Below are positions 46,897 through 58,620 of a stretch of 64,000 nt of DNA, piece after piece. The translations under genes were made by a program, and so were the position numbers. Under the pieces are notes generated by a model. It saw nothing but the letters and a program-made list of their open reading frames with translations. It did no database searches and had not been told where the DNA came from. Within the stretch, counting starts at the first letter, position 1. Every line of letters starts with the position of its first letter. This DNA comes from Prinsepia uniflora (taxonomy: Eukaryota; Streptophyta; Magnoliopsida; Rosales; Rosaceae): assembly GCA_032719365.1 (NCBI GenBank), contig CM064865.1:36258065-36322064 (forward strand). Reading direction: 5' to 3'.

Positions 46897-49365
46897 TGTA
46901 ACACCCCGGAAATTCGAGGATTTTAATATTGTAATTTAATGTGTGAATTGACGCTTTTACCCTTGTGATTGGTGTGGCCAAATTGTTGACTTTTTGATTG
47001 GTGGGTTAAATGGACTTTGACCTATGACCGTGACGTAGTTCGAGATGTCACGAGTTCATAGACAGGTGGCACGTCCAATTCGGACGATCAGGGAAAAAGT
47101 TATGACTATCGGAAGTTCAGGGGCATTACTGTAAGTTGGACTTCAGGGGCGAAAATGTTGACTTTTCGTTTGACAACTAATTTTCACATGACCCAAGGAC
47201 CGTTAGGTAGGTCTCGATATCTTGAGTCCGTAGACAGGCGGCACGCCGAAATCGGACTTCGTATGGCTGAGTTACGGGTCTAGGAAGTAAGGGGCATTTT
47301 GGTAATTATTGAACCAGGGGCATTTTGGTCTTTTTGCCCTGGTTACTGTAGCAGACCGCGGGGGACATGGGCGGCACCACCATGTGCGGTGGTACAATCG
47401 TGCAATTGGTTGTGCAATTGTGTGCTGGAAAGTAAGGAGTGTCTGATGCTTAGAACGTGGTCTAAAGCATCCACCTTGCACGACGCTCATTGTTAATTCA
47501 AGTCGAAGCTCTTTTTCGGGGAACAAAATTCAGTGGACAATTGGACTTCCACGAGCCTCTGGGACGGCTGAGGTTATTTAAAACTAATTAGAACGTGTGT
47601 GAGCATCACTCTGATGCTGAGATAACTGAGAACGGGTGAGGGAAACCAGTGAAGCCATTTCTGGAAAAATTGGAGGGAAAATCGGAGTTTAATTTCTACG
47701 GTGTGTTGGACCAATCTAATCGCAGAGTAAGCTTTCTGGGAGTGTTTAGAACAGAACCATATAAAAAACGAAGGCAACCAGCCACGGGTGAGCTGGGACG
47801 GTGACTGCCGTGTTCAGAAGAATTTCAGAGGTTTGGACGACTACTTCCAGGTGAGTGTTGGTTCAATTGAGTGTGTTTTCCAGTTCCTTTTGATACTATG
47901 ATGCTTCATGTAAGGTTAATTGGATTTTGGTATAGAAACCAGTGAGTTGGGGTGATCAACCCGTTTGGATGATCACGGGTCGAAGGGCCATTTAAGGATT
48001 CGATTTGGCTAATTAATAACTCAGAACTTAAATTAGATGTTTAAATAACATGTTAGGATCAAATTGTATTGAAATCAAGTAGGAATTGATAGGTAATTAA
48101 CCGGGTCAAGCCGCGGGTGGCAGGCCCGAATTACAGACAAACGGGTGAAGGTGCTGACACTGTAGCTACAGTGTTAGGCGCGTGACTTTCACGCGCAGCC
48201 ACTTTGGGCAGCGCGTAAGGGCGTGTTGGGGCTTATCTCCGATCACGATCAACATGAATTTTATTCCTCTCCTCATTCTGAACATTTTTGGTGAATTAAC
48301 CATGTTGATCTGAGATAGTTTGAAGGGTCAGTTTAGGGCCGGTTGCCTCGGGAAACGTGTCGACGGTTTCCCCGAACCGGTTTCTGTTTCGAACTTTCTT
48401 TCGAATAAATATTAAGGACTTGTAGTGACCCTTACGTGTGAATTGAACTGAAAGGAATTGTACGATAATCTCGGTACAGGTCCGTACGCGCAGATTCGCA
48501 GCGGAATCGTACAGTGAGTGGGCCGTTTTCATTAAACCCTTGCATGCTTAAATGTTTCCTGATTTACTTATATGTTCACATGCTGGAATCTATAAATGGT
48601 TTTGATGATATTGAAATTTCGGTTATGGCACGTTTCACGGTATTTGGGCATGAGACCCGTTTGATGAAACGTAACGATCGGTTCGGATTTTACCTATGTA
48701 TACATATATGCTTTTCATTTGGATATCAATAAAATGTATTTGGTACTGCACTATATAGATCCTTCCATATTATATTGTCTCCTCCGGATGAGGTACCCCG
48801 GAGAGGTCACAGACGTCTAGAACGTCCAGCGTCTACGACGCTAAGCATCGGGGATGCTGTAACCGAACAGGGTTCGGGGATTGAACTCGGAATTGAGACC
48901 CGAGTGGCACGCATAGCCTTGTGATTGTGACCTTATTGGACGTCAGGGACGTCAGACATCAGGGATGTCGGGATTGGAGTGTATAGTGCAGTGGCTAAAA
49001 TTACGGTTATGGTTTTATTACATGCCTTATGATTCATATTATATTATTTATGATTTTAAATGATGCTGCATGCATGTTTGGAAAACGGAGGGGTAAATTA
49101 TATGTTTTACTTATCAAATGATTTTATAAACTTGAGTTCGGTCCACTCACCCTTAATGTTTTTGGTAACCCCTCCAGGTCGTGATACTGAGGTAGAGGAG
49201 GAACCTGAGGCTGATGCATAGATCTACTTCTGCGTACCTGAACCCCTGCTGGGGGGTTTACCCGCAGGTTTATGTTAGAGTCGTGCTCGCAACTTGTAAT
49301 TTTGGATTTCATCCCTTGTCTGCCATCTGTTTAATTCGGATTTTTTGTATGACTTAAATTTGGTT

Positions 49366-52300
49366 TGTAATGACCCGTCCCGAGTGTCGAGACTAAATAA
49401 TAATTAATTATGAATTAGAATGACTAATCGGGGATTAGTTGAGTGAAATCGGACGAAATGTGCAAAATGACCGTTTTGCCCCTAGCGTGGGCAAAATGTT
49501 GACTTTTAGTTCGGGGCGGTCAAATGGACTTTGACCGATGACTGTGACGTAGTTCGGGACGTCACGAGTTCATAGACAGGTGGCACGTTCAATTCCGACA
49601 TTCGTAGAGAAAGTTATGACGTTCGGAAGTTGAGGGGTATTTTGGTAATTTGGCATGTTAGGGGCCAAATGTTGACTTTTTGATCGGGAGGTCCGATGGA
49701 AGAGGGCCAAGGACCGTTACGTAGGTCTCGTCGATATGAATCCAACGACAGGCGGCATGCCGAAATCGGAGATTCGACGACGAAGTTATGGTCACGGAAT
49801 CGAGCTCGATTAACCGAATGAACCGGGATTAAAATAATATTTTAATGTGAACAGTACCCGGTGACTGTGCACATCCGGATGAGTGACAAGTGTCACCCAT
49901 CCCTTGTTTCCAGCTCCATGTTTCCCTCCCAACACCATCATCACCCCTAATCATCATGTTCTCCACCATTTTCCTTTATTTTCTTTGGAATTTCTTCAAA
50001 CCGTGCACAATTTGGGGAGGGATTGAACTGGGAGAATTGGCTCCCTTTCTCTGCCGTTCTTGTGAGAAAAATGAGAGATGGAATGACTGGAATAACAAGG
50101 GAAACACGAGGGGTTGTGAGTGTGAGGAATTCTGGGTTTCGAATTTTAGAAATTTTGGGGGGAAAATTCAATTGTTGCGAATTGAGCCGTGAGGAGTGGA
50201 ATTGAAGCTCGAGTTAGCTTCCTGAGATCAGTACGAGTCGATCCACATCAAAAACATGAAGAATTGGCAACGTTTTGGCTCTGAACACACTTGGTGACAG
50301 AGGAGGAAATTCGAGATTGAGTCGAGGAATTGGAGGCTTCGATGGATGAAATTGAGCTGGGGATTACGTTCCTGAGGATCCCACGATGCTTCTGGAAGGA
50401 TCAATTGAAAGAAAACGGTTGTGATTGGCAGACTTCCATGGTTGCAGAGTGACGGCTATCGAGTTTGAGTCGTGAAGTTTGAGCAGTGGATTGATGCAAT
50501 TGAGTTGGGGGAAAGGTTTAACTGAGTCCATGGAAGCTTCTGGTTGAATCAATTTAGGGATATCGATCGAAATTGATGGGGTTCGAGGGATGAACAATGG
50601 ACGGGTGTTCTTGGTGTTCATCATCGAATCGTGGGATTGTAGGTAAGGTCTTGTGTAATCAATGTTACAGAACTTAAATTAAACTAATAACGAAGCTAAT
50701 TGAATGATCAATTGATGTAATTAAGGCTGAATTGATAGGATTGGAACCGGGTCGTATCGCGAGCAATTTGGACCCGTTTACCAGAGATACGGGTTAGGCT
50801 GGTGACACTGTAGCAGGCGCGTGGATTTCACGCGCAGCCACTCACGGCGGCGCGTGAGGGCGCGTCCGGCCTAGTCTCAAGGTGAGGTCAACATGACTTT
50901 TGATCCTCTCAGTGTAACGAACATTTTGACGTTGATTTCGATGAAATCGGATATTGTTTCGATAATGTTCCGCGTATCCGAAGTTTTGTTTTACGTTTAA
51001 AATACGTATTTAAATTCCGGAAAAATTTGGGGGAAATTATATGAAGTATTTGAGATGTTAGTAACCGTCTATAATAATTTTGGGCAGGAGTTGTGATTTC
51101 CAGAATTTACGGAAAAACGTGCAGCCCGGAAACGAACCGTTTTGAACGGTGTGTGTGAGTGGACTTTTGGTTTTCTAACTGTGATGCATGCATATATGGT
51201 TTAAAATGTTTATTTATATGATTTTCTATGATTTGACATGATTGATGCTTTGATTCGGTGATTTCTCGATTTTCTCGATTTTATGATTATTATATTATTA
51301 TATTCTGTCACGATTTTCGAGAAATCATGAAATTGGTTAAAAATGATATTGTGGGCGTGAGAACCCAAGAAAATAGTGATTTTGACTCGGATTTGGAGTC
51401 ATTTGTGAAATTGTGAAATTAATGATTTATTGGGATTTTATGATTATTTTAATTAGTCTTTCGGGCACGTTTTACGAGGAACGTGCAAATGATGTTTTGG
51501 GCTAGGCCCGGAGTCTAAATGATTTCTAAAATGATATTTTGACTTGGTTGGTGAGTCAATGATGATTTCCGGATTATTCTATTGATTTAAATGTGATTTT
51601 AACGGTTTATGTGTAAAAGGTATTTTGGGCTTGAGACCCAGTTGAGAATGACCTTGACTTGGTATGAAGTCAAGATTTGATTGAAATGTTTTGGGATGTA
51701 ATTCCCGGAATGGTTTTCATTGTGATTGTGATATTCCCAGACGGTCGGTGCTTGGGGGGGATTACCCAGACGACCGGAGCTTGGGGGATGTGATTGTAGG
51801 ATCGGGAGTTGATCCTATGGTAGTCAGCTTCTCGGATGAGACTGAGCCTGGATGTACCACTCGGAGGTGTCTGATCCTGGGGATGTGTTCGCCCAGAGGT
51901 GACTGAGCCCGAGGGGGTTGAGCCCAGAGGTGTCTGTTCCCGAGAGAGTGACTGGATATTGGCCTACGCGTAGTGCAACACTTGTGAGTAGTGCAGTTTG
52001 ATTGATTGTGCACTTGTGAGTAGTGCAGATGTGATTTGTGATATTTTATGCACTTGTGAGTAGTGCAGATTGATTGGATTGATATATTCTTGTGCACTGG
52101 TGATTAGTGCTGATTGGTATTAATTGTGATGACGTACTAGTATTGAGTACGGGTTTTTGGTCTTTATGGCCAGTGATTATGTTTTCACATGTTTTGGCCT
52201 GAGAGCCGGGATTTGATGTTTTATAACATGAACTGATTTGGTGAACATGAGTTTGATGGACCATGGGAAAATATGTTTTGATTTTATCGGTCACTCATGT

Positions 52301-52590
52301 TTTACGATATGCATGCAAGTTTGTGAAAACTGGAGGGTAAGATTGTATTTTGATAAATGTTTTTATAAGAGGTCATTTTTGTCCACTCACACCTTTTCTG
52401 TTTTGTTAACCCTTCAGGTCGTGGCGCGTTGATCGAGGCTATTCCAGAGGTGGAGGTATGTGCGGGCACAGGCGCAAAAATTCCCTTGTCTGGCAGGTAC
52501 TGAAGGGTAGTTTCGGACTTTCAGTTGACTTGTCAAACGGGAGCAGGACCGGGTACGGTTTTTGACGTCCAGTTGGGACGGGTCCTGTCA
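49366..52590 (+). mobile_element. I: solo LTR nested in H
   Basis: TGTAATGACCC at 49366 to GGTCCTGTCA at 52590, 3225 bp, with a perfect TGGTT duplication (49361-49365 and 52591-52595). Landmarks are the GC hairpin at 50817-50835, GTGAGTGGAC at 51155, repeats at 51975-52120, and GTCCACTCAC at 52381-52390. Confidence 0.9.
51975..52120 (+). repeat. GCACTTGTGAGTAGTGC phrase repeats in LTR I
   Basis: Four imperfect copies at a spacing of about 40-50 bp, each with complementary GCAC and GTGC ends that could pair. The same hairpin-phrase style occurs in the other LTR families. Confidence 0.75.
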
Positions 52591-52710
52591 TGGTTACTTA
52601 TGCGTTTGATGTTTTGAGGTTAAAATTGGTATGAATTATTGGGTGTCAGACGGGAGCAGGGCACGTCCCCTTGTGGTCCCTGTGGGATCGGGGCGGGTCC
52701 TGTCAAAAAG

Positions 52711-53120
52711 TGACCAGGGGCCCGACAAACAAAGATCGTCGCGACTAATTCGTTGTCCGCTCAAAATTCAGTTTTTTGTTGCCCGGCAAACATCGGTTCG
52801 TATGGTAAATGTTTGCCCGACAAATGTTGTATTCGTCAGGAAAATAAACAATTTTTTTTTAATGAAATTGTGTTTTAATGGTTTTGTACATTTAATATAT
52901 AAATTTTAGTAACATTTGAAACTATTATATTTATCATCTAATTAAATAATAAAAAATAAAATTCTCAAATTAATAAAAAAGATATAAAAGTCTTCAAATA
53001 ATAAAAAGAAATAATTCTACAAAAGTCATAAAAGTCTTAAACATAATAAATAGTCTTAAACATAATAAAATGAAATAGTTCTAGAAATTTAACAAGTCTC
53101 AAACATAGTAATACATAAAT
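52711..53120. other. CACTA2 subterminal and 3' flanking DNA of the transposase
   Basis: Subterminal CCCGACAAAC-type repeats occupy 52715-52840, followed by AT-rich DNA that would be the 3' untranslated part of the transposase gene. Confidence 0.6.
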
Positions 53121-55501
53121 CTAAACGTTCGACGGCTGGTCGGAGTGAAATGCTGGCTGTTGGGGTGGCTGATCAGACTGGGAGGTTGATTGTTGTGGCG
53201 ACTCACCGGGATGCAGAGCTGGTTGTTGGGGTGGCTGGTCATGCTGCGGAGCTAGTTGAGCAGGAGACTGGTCAGGATATGAGGCTGGTTGTTGAGGCAA
53301 CTGCATACCCTACATTTGAGCAAACTGAAACACCTCTGAGGGAACTGCCAAATTAGTTTGAACCAGTACATTAGTGATCAGTTGGAAGAAAGACTGACAA
53401 CGATCATCAAAAACTCGAGATTTAGAGGTTGCTGAGTTTTATGTGCTGGCTCCCTGAGAACTCGAAGAGCTACTCTGTAACGACCCGTCCCAAATTTCAT
53501 GATTAGATTAGTGACTAATCACGATTAGTGAGGCTAATCCGTGATTAGTAGAGCGAGATCGGACGAACGATGCGAAATGACCGTTTTGCCCCTAGTGGTG
53601 GCAAAACGTTGACTTTTCAATCGGGCGGTCAAATGGACTTTGACCGATGACCGTGACGTAGTTCGTGACATCACGAGTTCATAGACAGGTGGCACGTTCA
53701 ATTCCGACGTTCGAGGAAGAAGTTATGACGTTCGGAAGTTTAGGGGCATTTTGGTAATTTGGGTGAATAGGAGGTCAAAAGTTGACTTTTTGACCGGGAG
53801 GTCCGATGGCCGAGGGCCGAAGACCATTACGTAGATAAGGACGATACGAATCCGTAGACAGGCGGCACGTCGAATTCGGACGTTCGACGGCGAAGTTACG
53901 GTTCACGGAAGTTCCCGGTTACTATTCACAATTACACGTTTTACGAGGACCGTTTGTCTTTAGTGGGGCCAGTTACTTTTCAGCAACCAATGGATGAGTG
54001 ACACTTGTCACCCATCCACTGGCCAACCCCACCTACTCATGCACCAAACCCATCCTCGTGCATTTTCATTTCTTCATCCACACACAAACCCACCCGATCT
54101 CACCCTTTTCTCTCCATCTTCGTGCAACCCAAACCCAGCCAACCCAACCCCAATTCGGCCTGGACGGAGACCAGACGTGAGGGAAGGACTGAGGATGATG
54201 GTGGCCGGCCAAGAGGGAGCCACCGTGCACGGCCGAGACCCAAACTCGAACGGTTACCCGGTTAGGCCCAAATATCCCATTTTGTCGATTTTTACATTAT
54301 GGATAGTTTTAGTTGATTAGGGAATGGTTGTTAGATTGTTTAGGGTGTATAGAGATGGTTTTGAACGGGGGTTGACGGCTGTGAAGCCTGGGGACGAAAT
54401 CGGAAAACAGGGCAGTGGGGGGTTAATTTTTAGGGATCGATTTAGAGGGTTTTAGGTAGTTTTGTTAATTGGGTTAGATAGGAAATGAAGAAATAGGAAT
54501 TTAGGAATTGGAATGGATGAAATCGGAACAAAAATGAGGGAGAAGGACACCTGGACCGGTTACGCCGGTCCAAGTTGCAGGAAAAACCGGACCGGACCGG
54601 TTCGGACCGGTCTGACCGATGTAGGGGATGACTGATGACGTCATCCTGATGACGTCATCATGTCAGGGATGACGTCATCATGTCAGATCTGACAATGTCA
54701 GACAGTGGGCCAATGGGAGCGTGACACGTGTCACTGTCAGGGGCTGTCAGTGATGACGTCATGCTGACGTCAGCGATGACATCAGCAGGTACTGTAGCCG
54801 GCGCGTGAGCCCACGCGCAGGGGCCTTTGGGCGGCGCGTGGCAGCGCGTGGTGGGGTTTCTGGGGATGTGTTCAACATACGAAATCTTCTATTCGATGTA
54901 ACGAACATTTTGAGACTGGTTTCGTGTCGATCGGACACCGTCTCGATATGTTTCGGGGCATCGGAAGGTTTAGGTTCGGGATTAAAAATAGTTAAAAATA
55001 TGGGAAAATTACGGGGCTTTAGTGGGAGGTTAATTAAGTAGTTAGTAACCTTCTATTACGATTTGGACAGGTTCGGGAGTCCCGGTGACGGTGATCGGCT
55101 CGGGGAGCCGTATGGCACGCAAATCGAGGCGGCAGCTCGGACGTTCTGTGAGTGGACCTTGTTTTCTAAATTGGTGCATGCATAAATGTTTATTATATGT
55201 TTTATTACTTGTTTGATGATGCCATGGGTGCATTTGTATGTGGTTACGTATAAGCACGTATTTCGAGGTTTCGGCCTTATACGGTGCTTATACGGGTCTG
55301 TATTTCTTTATTGATTTAAATGAACTGAATTTGGATTTCAAAAGGATAAACTCGGGTATGAGACCCATTTGGTTTTGTCTCGGGCATATGACCTCAGATA
55401 TCGGGCACGGTGTCCAACTGATGTCCTATGTTCGGGTACGAGACCCAGTCACTTTACGGTTTTGATTTCAGGTCAGGGAACCTTAAATGGATTCCCAGGT
55501 T

Positions 55502-55680
55502 CATGACGGTTTATGGGAACCGGCATGAACCCTTGTTGGTTATTACGGTACATGACGGTTTATGGGAACCGGCATGTTACCTGGTTATGTTATTACGGTA
55601 CATGACGGTTTATGGGAACCGGCATGTTACCTGATTATGGATATTATGGATCATGACGGTTCAGGGGAACCGGTCATGAA
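55502..55680 (+). repeat. Four 50-bp tandem repeats in LTR J
   Basis: Copies begin at 55502, 55551, 55601 and 55652, each with CATGACGGTTTATGGGAACC followed by GGCATG. The start CATG-CGGTT and the end AACCGGCATG are complementary, giving a hairpin per unit. Confidence 0.88.
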
Positions 55681-56350
55681 TATTTATGTTATGTATATAT
55701 ATGTTCGTCTACCTTGCTTTACTTCTATTATCTCCTCCGGGGAGGGTCGTTGGCCTGGGTGGACCCCGGAGTAGTCACGGAGCACCGACTGAGTGGAGTC
55801 ACCCCCAGTTGGGTTCCTTACTCTCAGGAAGCCTATGGTTACTATTACCTCGGGTAGGGTCAGTGGTCTGCGGACATTGACCTTGACTTTGAGATGACTC
55901 GGATTGAGACCCGGGTAGCGCGCGCGTGGCTTTGGATACCGTGACAGGATTGGTTGTGTGACTAATATATATGTATGTGATGGATATATGATATATGATA
56001 TGTGGTGTGTACAGGTGTGCACAGGATTTGGGCAGTGGCCCGTATGGTCGTTTTTATTGTGGTCCTTTCGACCTTAGTTTATATCTGCTTTGGGCTTAGT
56101 CCCACATATGGTTTGTGTTGGATAAATGGTTTTCGAATGCATGCATGCTTTTTAGTGGAGGGTACAAATGTCTTCCTTATTAAATGTTTTTATAAACTTT
56201 TGTTTTGTCCACTCACAGTTTTTAATGTTTTGACTGCCCTTCAGGTTGACATCGGATGTGGACTGTAGCAGAGACCGAGATATCACATGCCTCCTCCGGA
56301 TCCTGGCGTATTCTGATAGCCCGGGAGGGCAAATGACGAAAATATCCCTT

Positions 56351-56371
56351 GTCTGACACTTCGTGTCAGAC
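56351..56371 (+). other. LTR-terminal stem-loop in J
   Basis: GTCTGACAC-TTC-GTGTCAGAC lies 53 bp from the LTR end. It is identical in sequence to the B stem-loop read in the LTR sense. Confidence 0.7.
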
Positions 56372-57635
56372 GGGAGCAGGGTCATCCCGCACTAATCCCG
56401 GGGGGATTGGGATGGGTCCTGTCATACTCCCACGCTCACGAATCAAAGCATTACCCACCCCTCAAATGATTGTCCCACGAGGCTTTCCTAGCCTTTCATC
56501 TAGGATTTTCACTGACCTAGTGGGATCCGGTAACAGTTGCTCCAACGTGACCTCATTGTGCTGTTGCACTAGCTGAGACTGAAAACGCTCCCTATCTACC
56601 TGTATCCCCCTCTAAAAAACTCAAATAAACTATAATTAGAAAACAAAGTACGAAAATTAAATTGACATTTTAATGAGAAAGAAAATAAACGTACGTTAAT
56701 TTCATCAGCCACCTCATTGCCGTGGCCGGCGTTAACCTGCCCAGACGTCTAACTCTGGCCACAATGAACCATTCTGTCGTCGCTCCTCGTGCCGGAATGC
56801 AAGAGGTCGCGAGCCCCCGTGGTGATTGTATTTCTTCTCCTTTCGATTTCTTTTGTTGGCGGTCGATCGTCTCTATTTATATTTAAAAAGAATCAATAAC
56901 TGAAAATTGGATATTAGATTGGAAATAATGAAATAATTCTTAAAACAGAGGCTTACCACAAATTCACGGGTCTGAAAATGAGTGCACAACCAATTCCACT
57001 CTCCTCTACGATTCTCATTAGCCAACTCAGTAGGAGGATTCGCAGTCGCTTTTGCAGCTGTACTCCAACTCTAGTAATATGTACTCAATTCGCTCTTCCA
57101 TTTCTTGTACCTGTTCTTCCAGAGGTCAGTGAGGTACATATTGACATTAGGGTCCATCAAGTCATACTCAAAATTAACCTGCATTAAATAACAAAGTTTC
57201 TAAATTAATAAAAAATTTTGAACATATTAAAAACAAATAAATACTTACTGATAACTGATCCCAACATAGCCTATTGTATTCCGAATCCATCTTTTTGAAA
57301 GTGGATGCCCGCATCTTACAGTTAGTTTGGACGATCGCCCCTATGTCATGTGCCACCAAGCTGTGGATCTTTTCAGATGCTTTTCGCAAATGAGGTATAT
57401 AAACCACATGAATCTTTGCCTTCGTTGTACGGGTAATCATCTGTGTTGTCAAACATTTGTTGACCCCGCGAAATTTTAAGACATTTCATGCATGAGTCGA
57501 TAAGTTCCTAGAAATGAAGTAATGGAAAATAATATTCTTTATAATTAAGACAATACGTGACTTACCATTGGGGAGTACTCCATTCCCATTGGGCATGTCA
57601 ACTGATGTCGTCTCAGTTGGCTCAGAATCCGTACG

Positions 57636-57816
57636 TGTCAGGACCCACCCCGGTTTCACCCCGAAATCCGAGGTAAATCCTGCTCCCGTCTGACTCCCCG
57701 ACACAAACTAAAGTAAAACACACACGCAGTCACCACGTACTTAGTCAGACGAAGGAGAACTATATAACAAATCCCGAAGTCAACAGTTTGATAGAGCATA
57801 GTACCACTACAGAAGA
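57636..57816 (-). repeat. K inverted repeat, left arm
   Basis: About 181 bp, the LTR 3' end read on the minus strand. It pairs with 58137-58317. A few substitutions separate the arms. Confidence 0.88.
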
Positions 57817-58136
57817 AAGAAAACCGAAAAGTTAAGTACACGCACAACGGAAAATTTAACACAGTTCGGGATCGCTCTCGTGACTTCTATGCCTCAGACG
57901 CTGCCTCGACGCCAAAACCCCGTGTTCGCTCCACGACCTGGAGGGCAAGTTAAAACAGAAGGTGTGAGTGGACCATAAATAAAAGAACAATTTCCAAAAC
58001 CATTTTATAAGAAAACCGGGTTTAGCCCTCCGTTTTGAAACCACATGCATAACCCAGTTATTAAAACAGTTATTAATCAATCGCAATAAAACATTTACAG
58101 AAACATTTTAGAAACCAGTATAAATCACATAACCCG

Positions 58137-58317
58137 TCTTCTGTAGTGGTACTATGCTCTGTCAAACTGTTGACTTCGGGATTTGTTATATAGTTCTCCT
58201 TCGTCTAACTGAGTACGTGGTGACTGCGTGTGTGTTTTACTTTAGTTTGTGTCAGGGAGTCAGACGGGAGCAGGATTTATCTCAGATTTCTAGGTGAAAC
58301 CGGGGTGGGTCCTGACA
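58137..58317 (+). repeat. K inverted repeat, right arm
   Basis: The same LTR end in plus orientation, ending GGTCCTGACA directly before a PBS. Confidence 0.88.
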
Positions 58318-58320
58318 AAT

Positions 58321-58332
58321 TGGTATCAGAGC
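58321..58332 (+). promoter_or_regulatory. Primer-binding site inside K
   Basis: A perfect TGGTATCAGAGC, 3 bases after the LTR end. It is opposite in orientation to K's outer LTR edges. Confidence 0.88.
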
Positions 58333-58425
58333 ATAGGTTTGTCGAGTTTGTCGAGTTTTTCGGTTTGTGAGGTTGTGTTTTGGTTGTCTGATTGCTTTTA
58401 TGCCTCTTTCAGCGTGCGAGCGACG

Positions 58426-58620
58426 ATGCCTCCGAGACGTGGACCCTCTCCACGACCTGAAGAAGAATCGGCGAGAGGAACTGAGAGTACTACGATTGAG
58501 CGAGCCCAGCGGCTCGGGGCTACTACTTTTAGTGGTGGGGCAGATCCTGAGGAAGCCCAGAGGTGGATTACAAGACTTGAGCGGATCTTTGCAGTGATGC
58601 ATTGTCCACCGGAAGAGCGG
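58426..58620 (+). pseudogene. gag: 5' fragment of a Ty3/gypsy gag gene in K
   Basis: The frame opens MPPRRGPSPRPEEESARG and runs about 65 codons. It contains FSGGADPEEAQRWITRLERI, a good match in form to the start of the plant retrotransposon gag domain (F.G..DP..A..W...LE..F). It breaks off where K's outer LTR edge begins, at about 58621. The open frame continues into unrelated DNA to 58668. This is the only real retroelement coding sequence in the window and hints at what the autonomous relative encodes. Confidence 0.8.

Larger units (their letters stand above)
46897..52705 (+). mobile_element. H: solo LTR in CACTA2, containing solo LTR I
   Basis: H starts TGTAACACCCC at 46897 and ends GGGTCCTGTCA at 52705. 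Its target duplication AAAAG is perfect (46892-46896 and 52706-52710). Without I it is about 2.58 kb. It has no PBS and no internal region, so it is a solo LTR. The shared modules are present: GC hairpin at 48178-48196, GTGAGTGGGC at 48514, GTCCACTCAC at 49141, CCCTCCAG|G at about 49171. Confidence 0.88.
53476..56424 (+). mobile_element. J: solo LTR in the last transposase exon
   Basis: TGTAACGACCCGTCCC at 53476 to GGGTCCTGTCA at 56424, 2949 bp, with a perfect TACTC duplication (53471-53475 and 56425-56429). No PBS or internal region. It carries the TGACA/TGTCA palindrome (53989-54020), GC hairpin (54801-54818), GTGAGTGGAC (55148), 50-bp tandem repeats (55502-55680), GTCCACTCACAG (56207) and terminal stem-loop (56351-56371). 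The open frames at 53994-54320 are chance. Confidence 0.92.
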
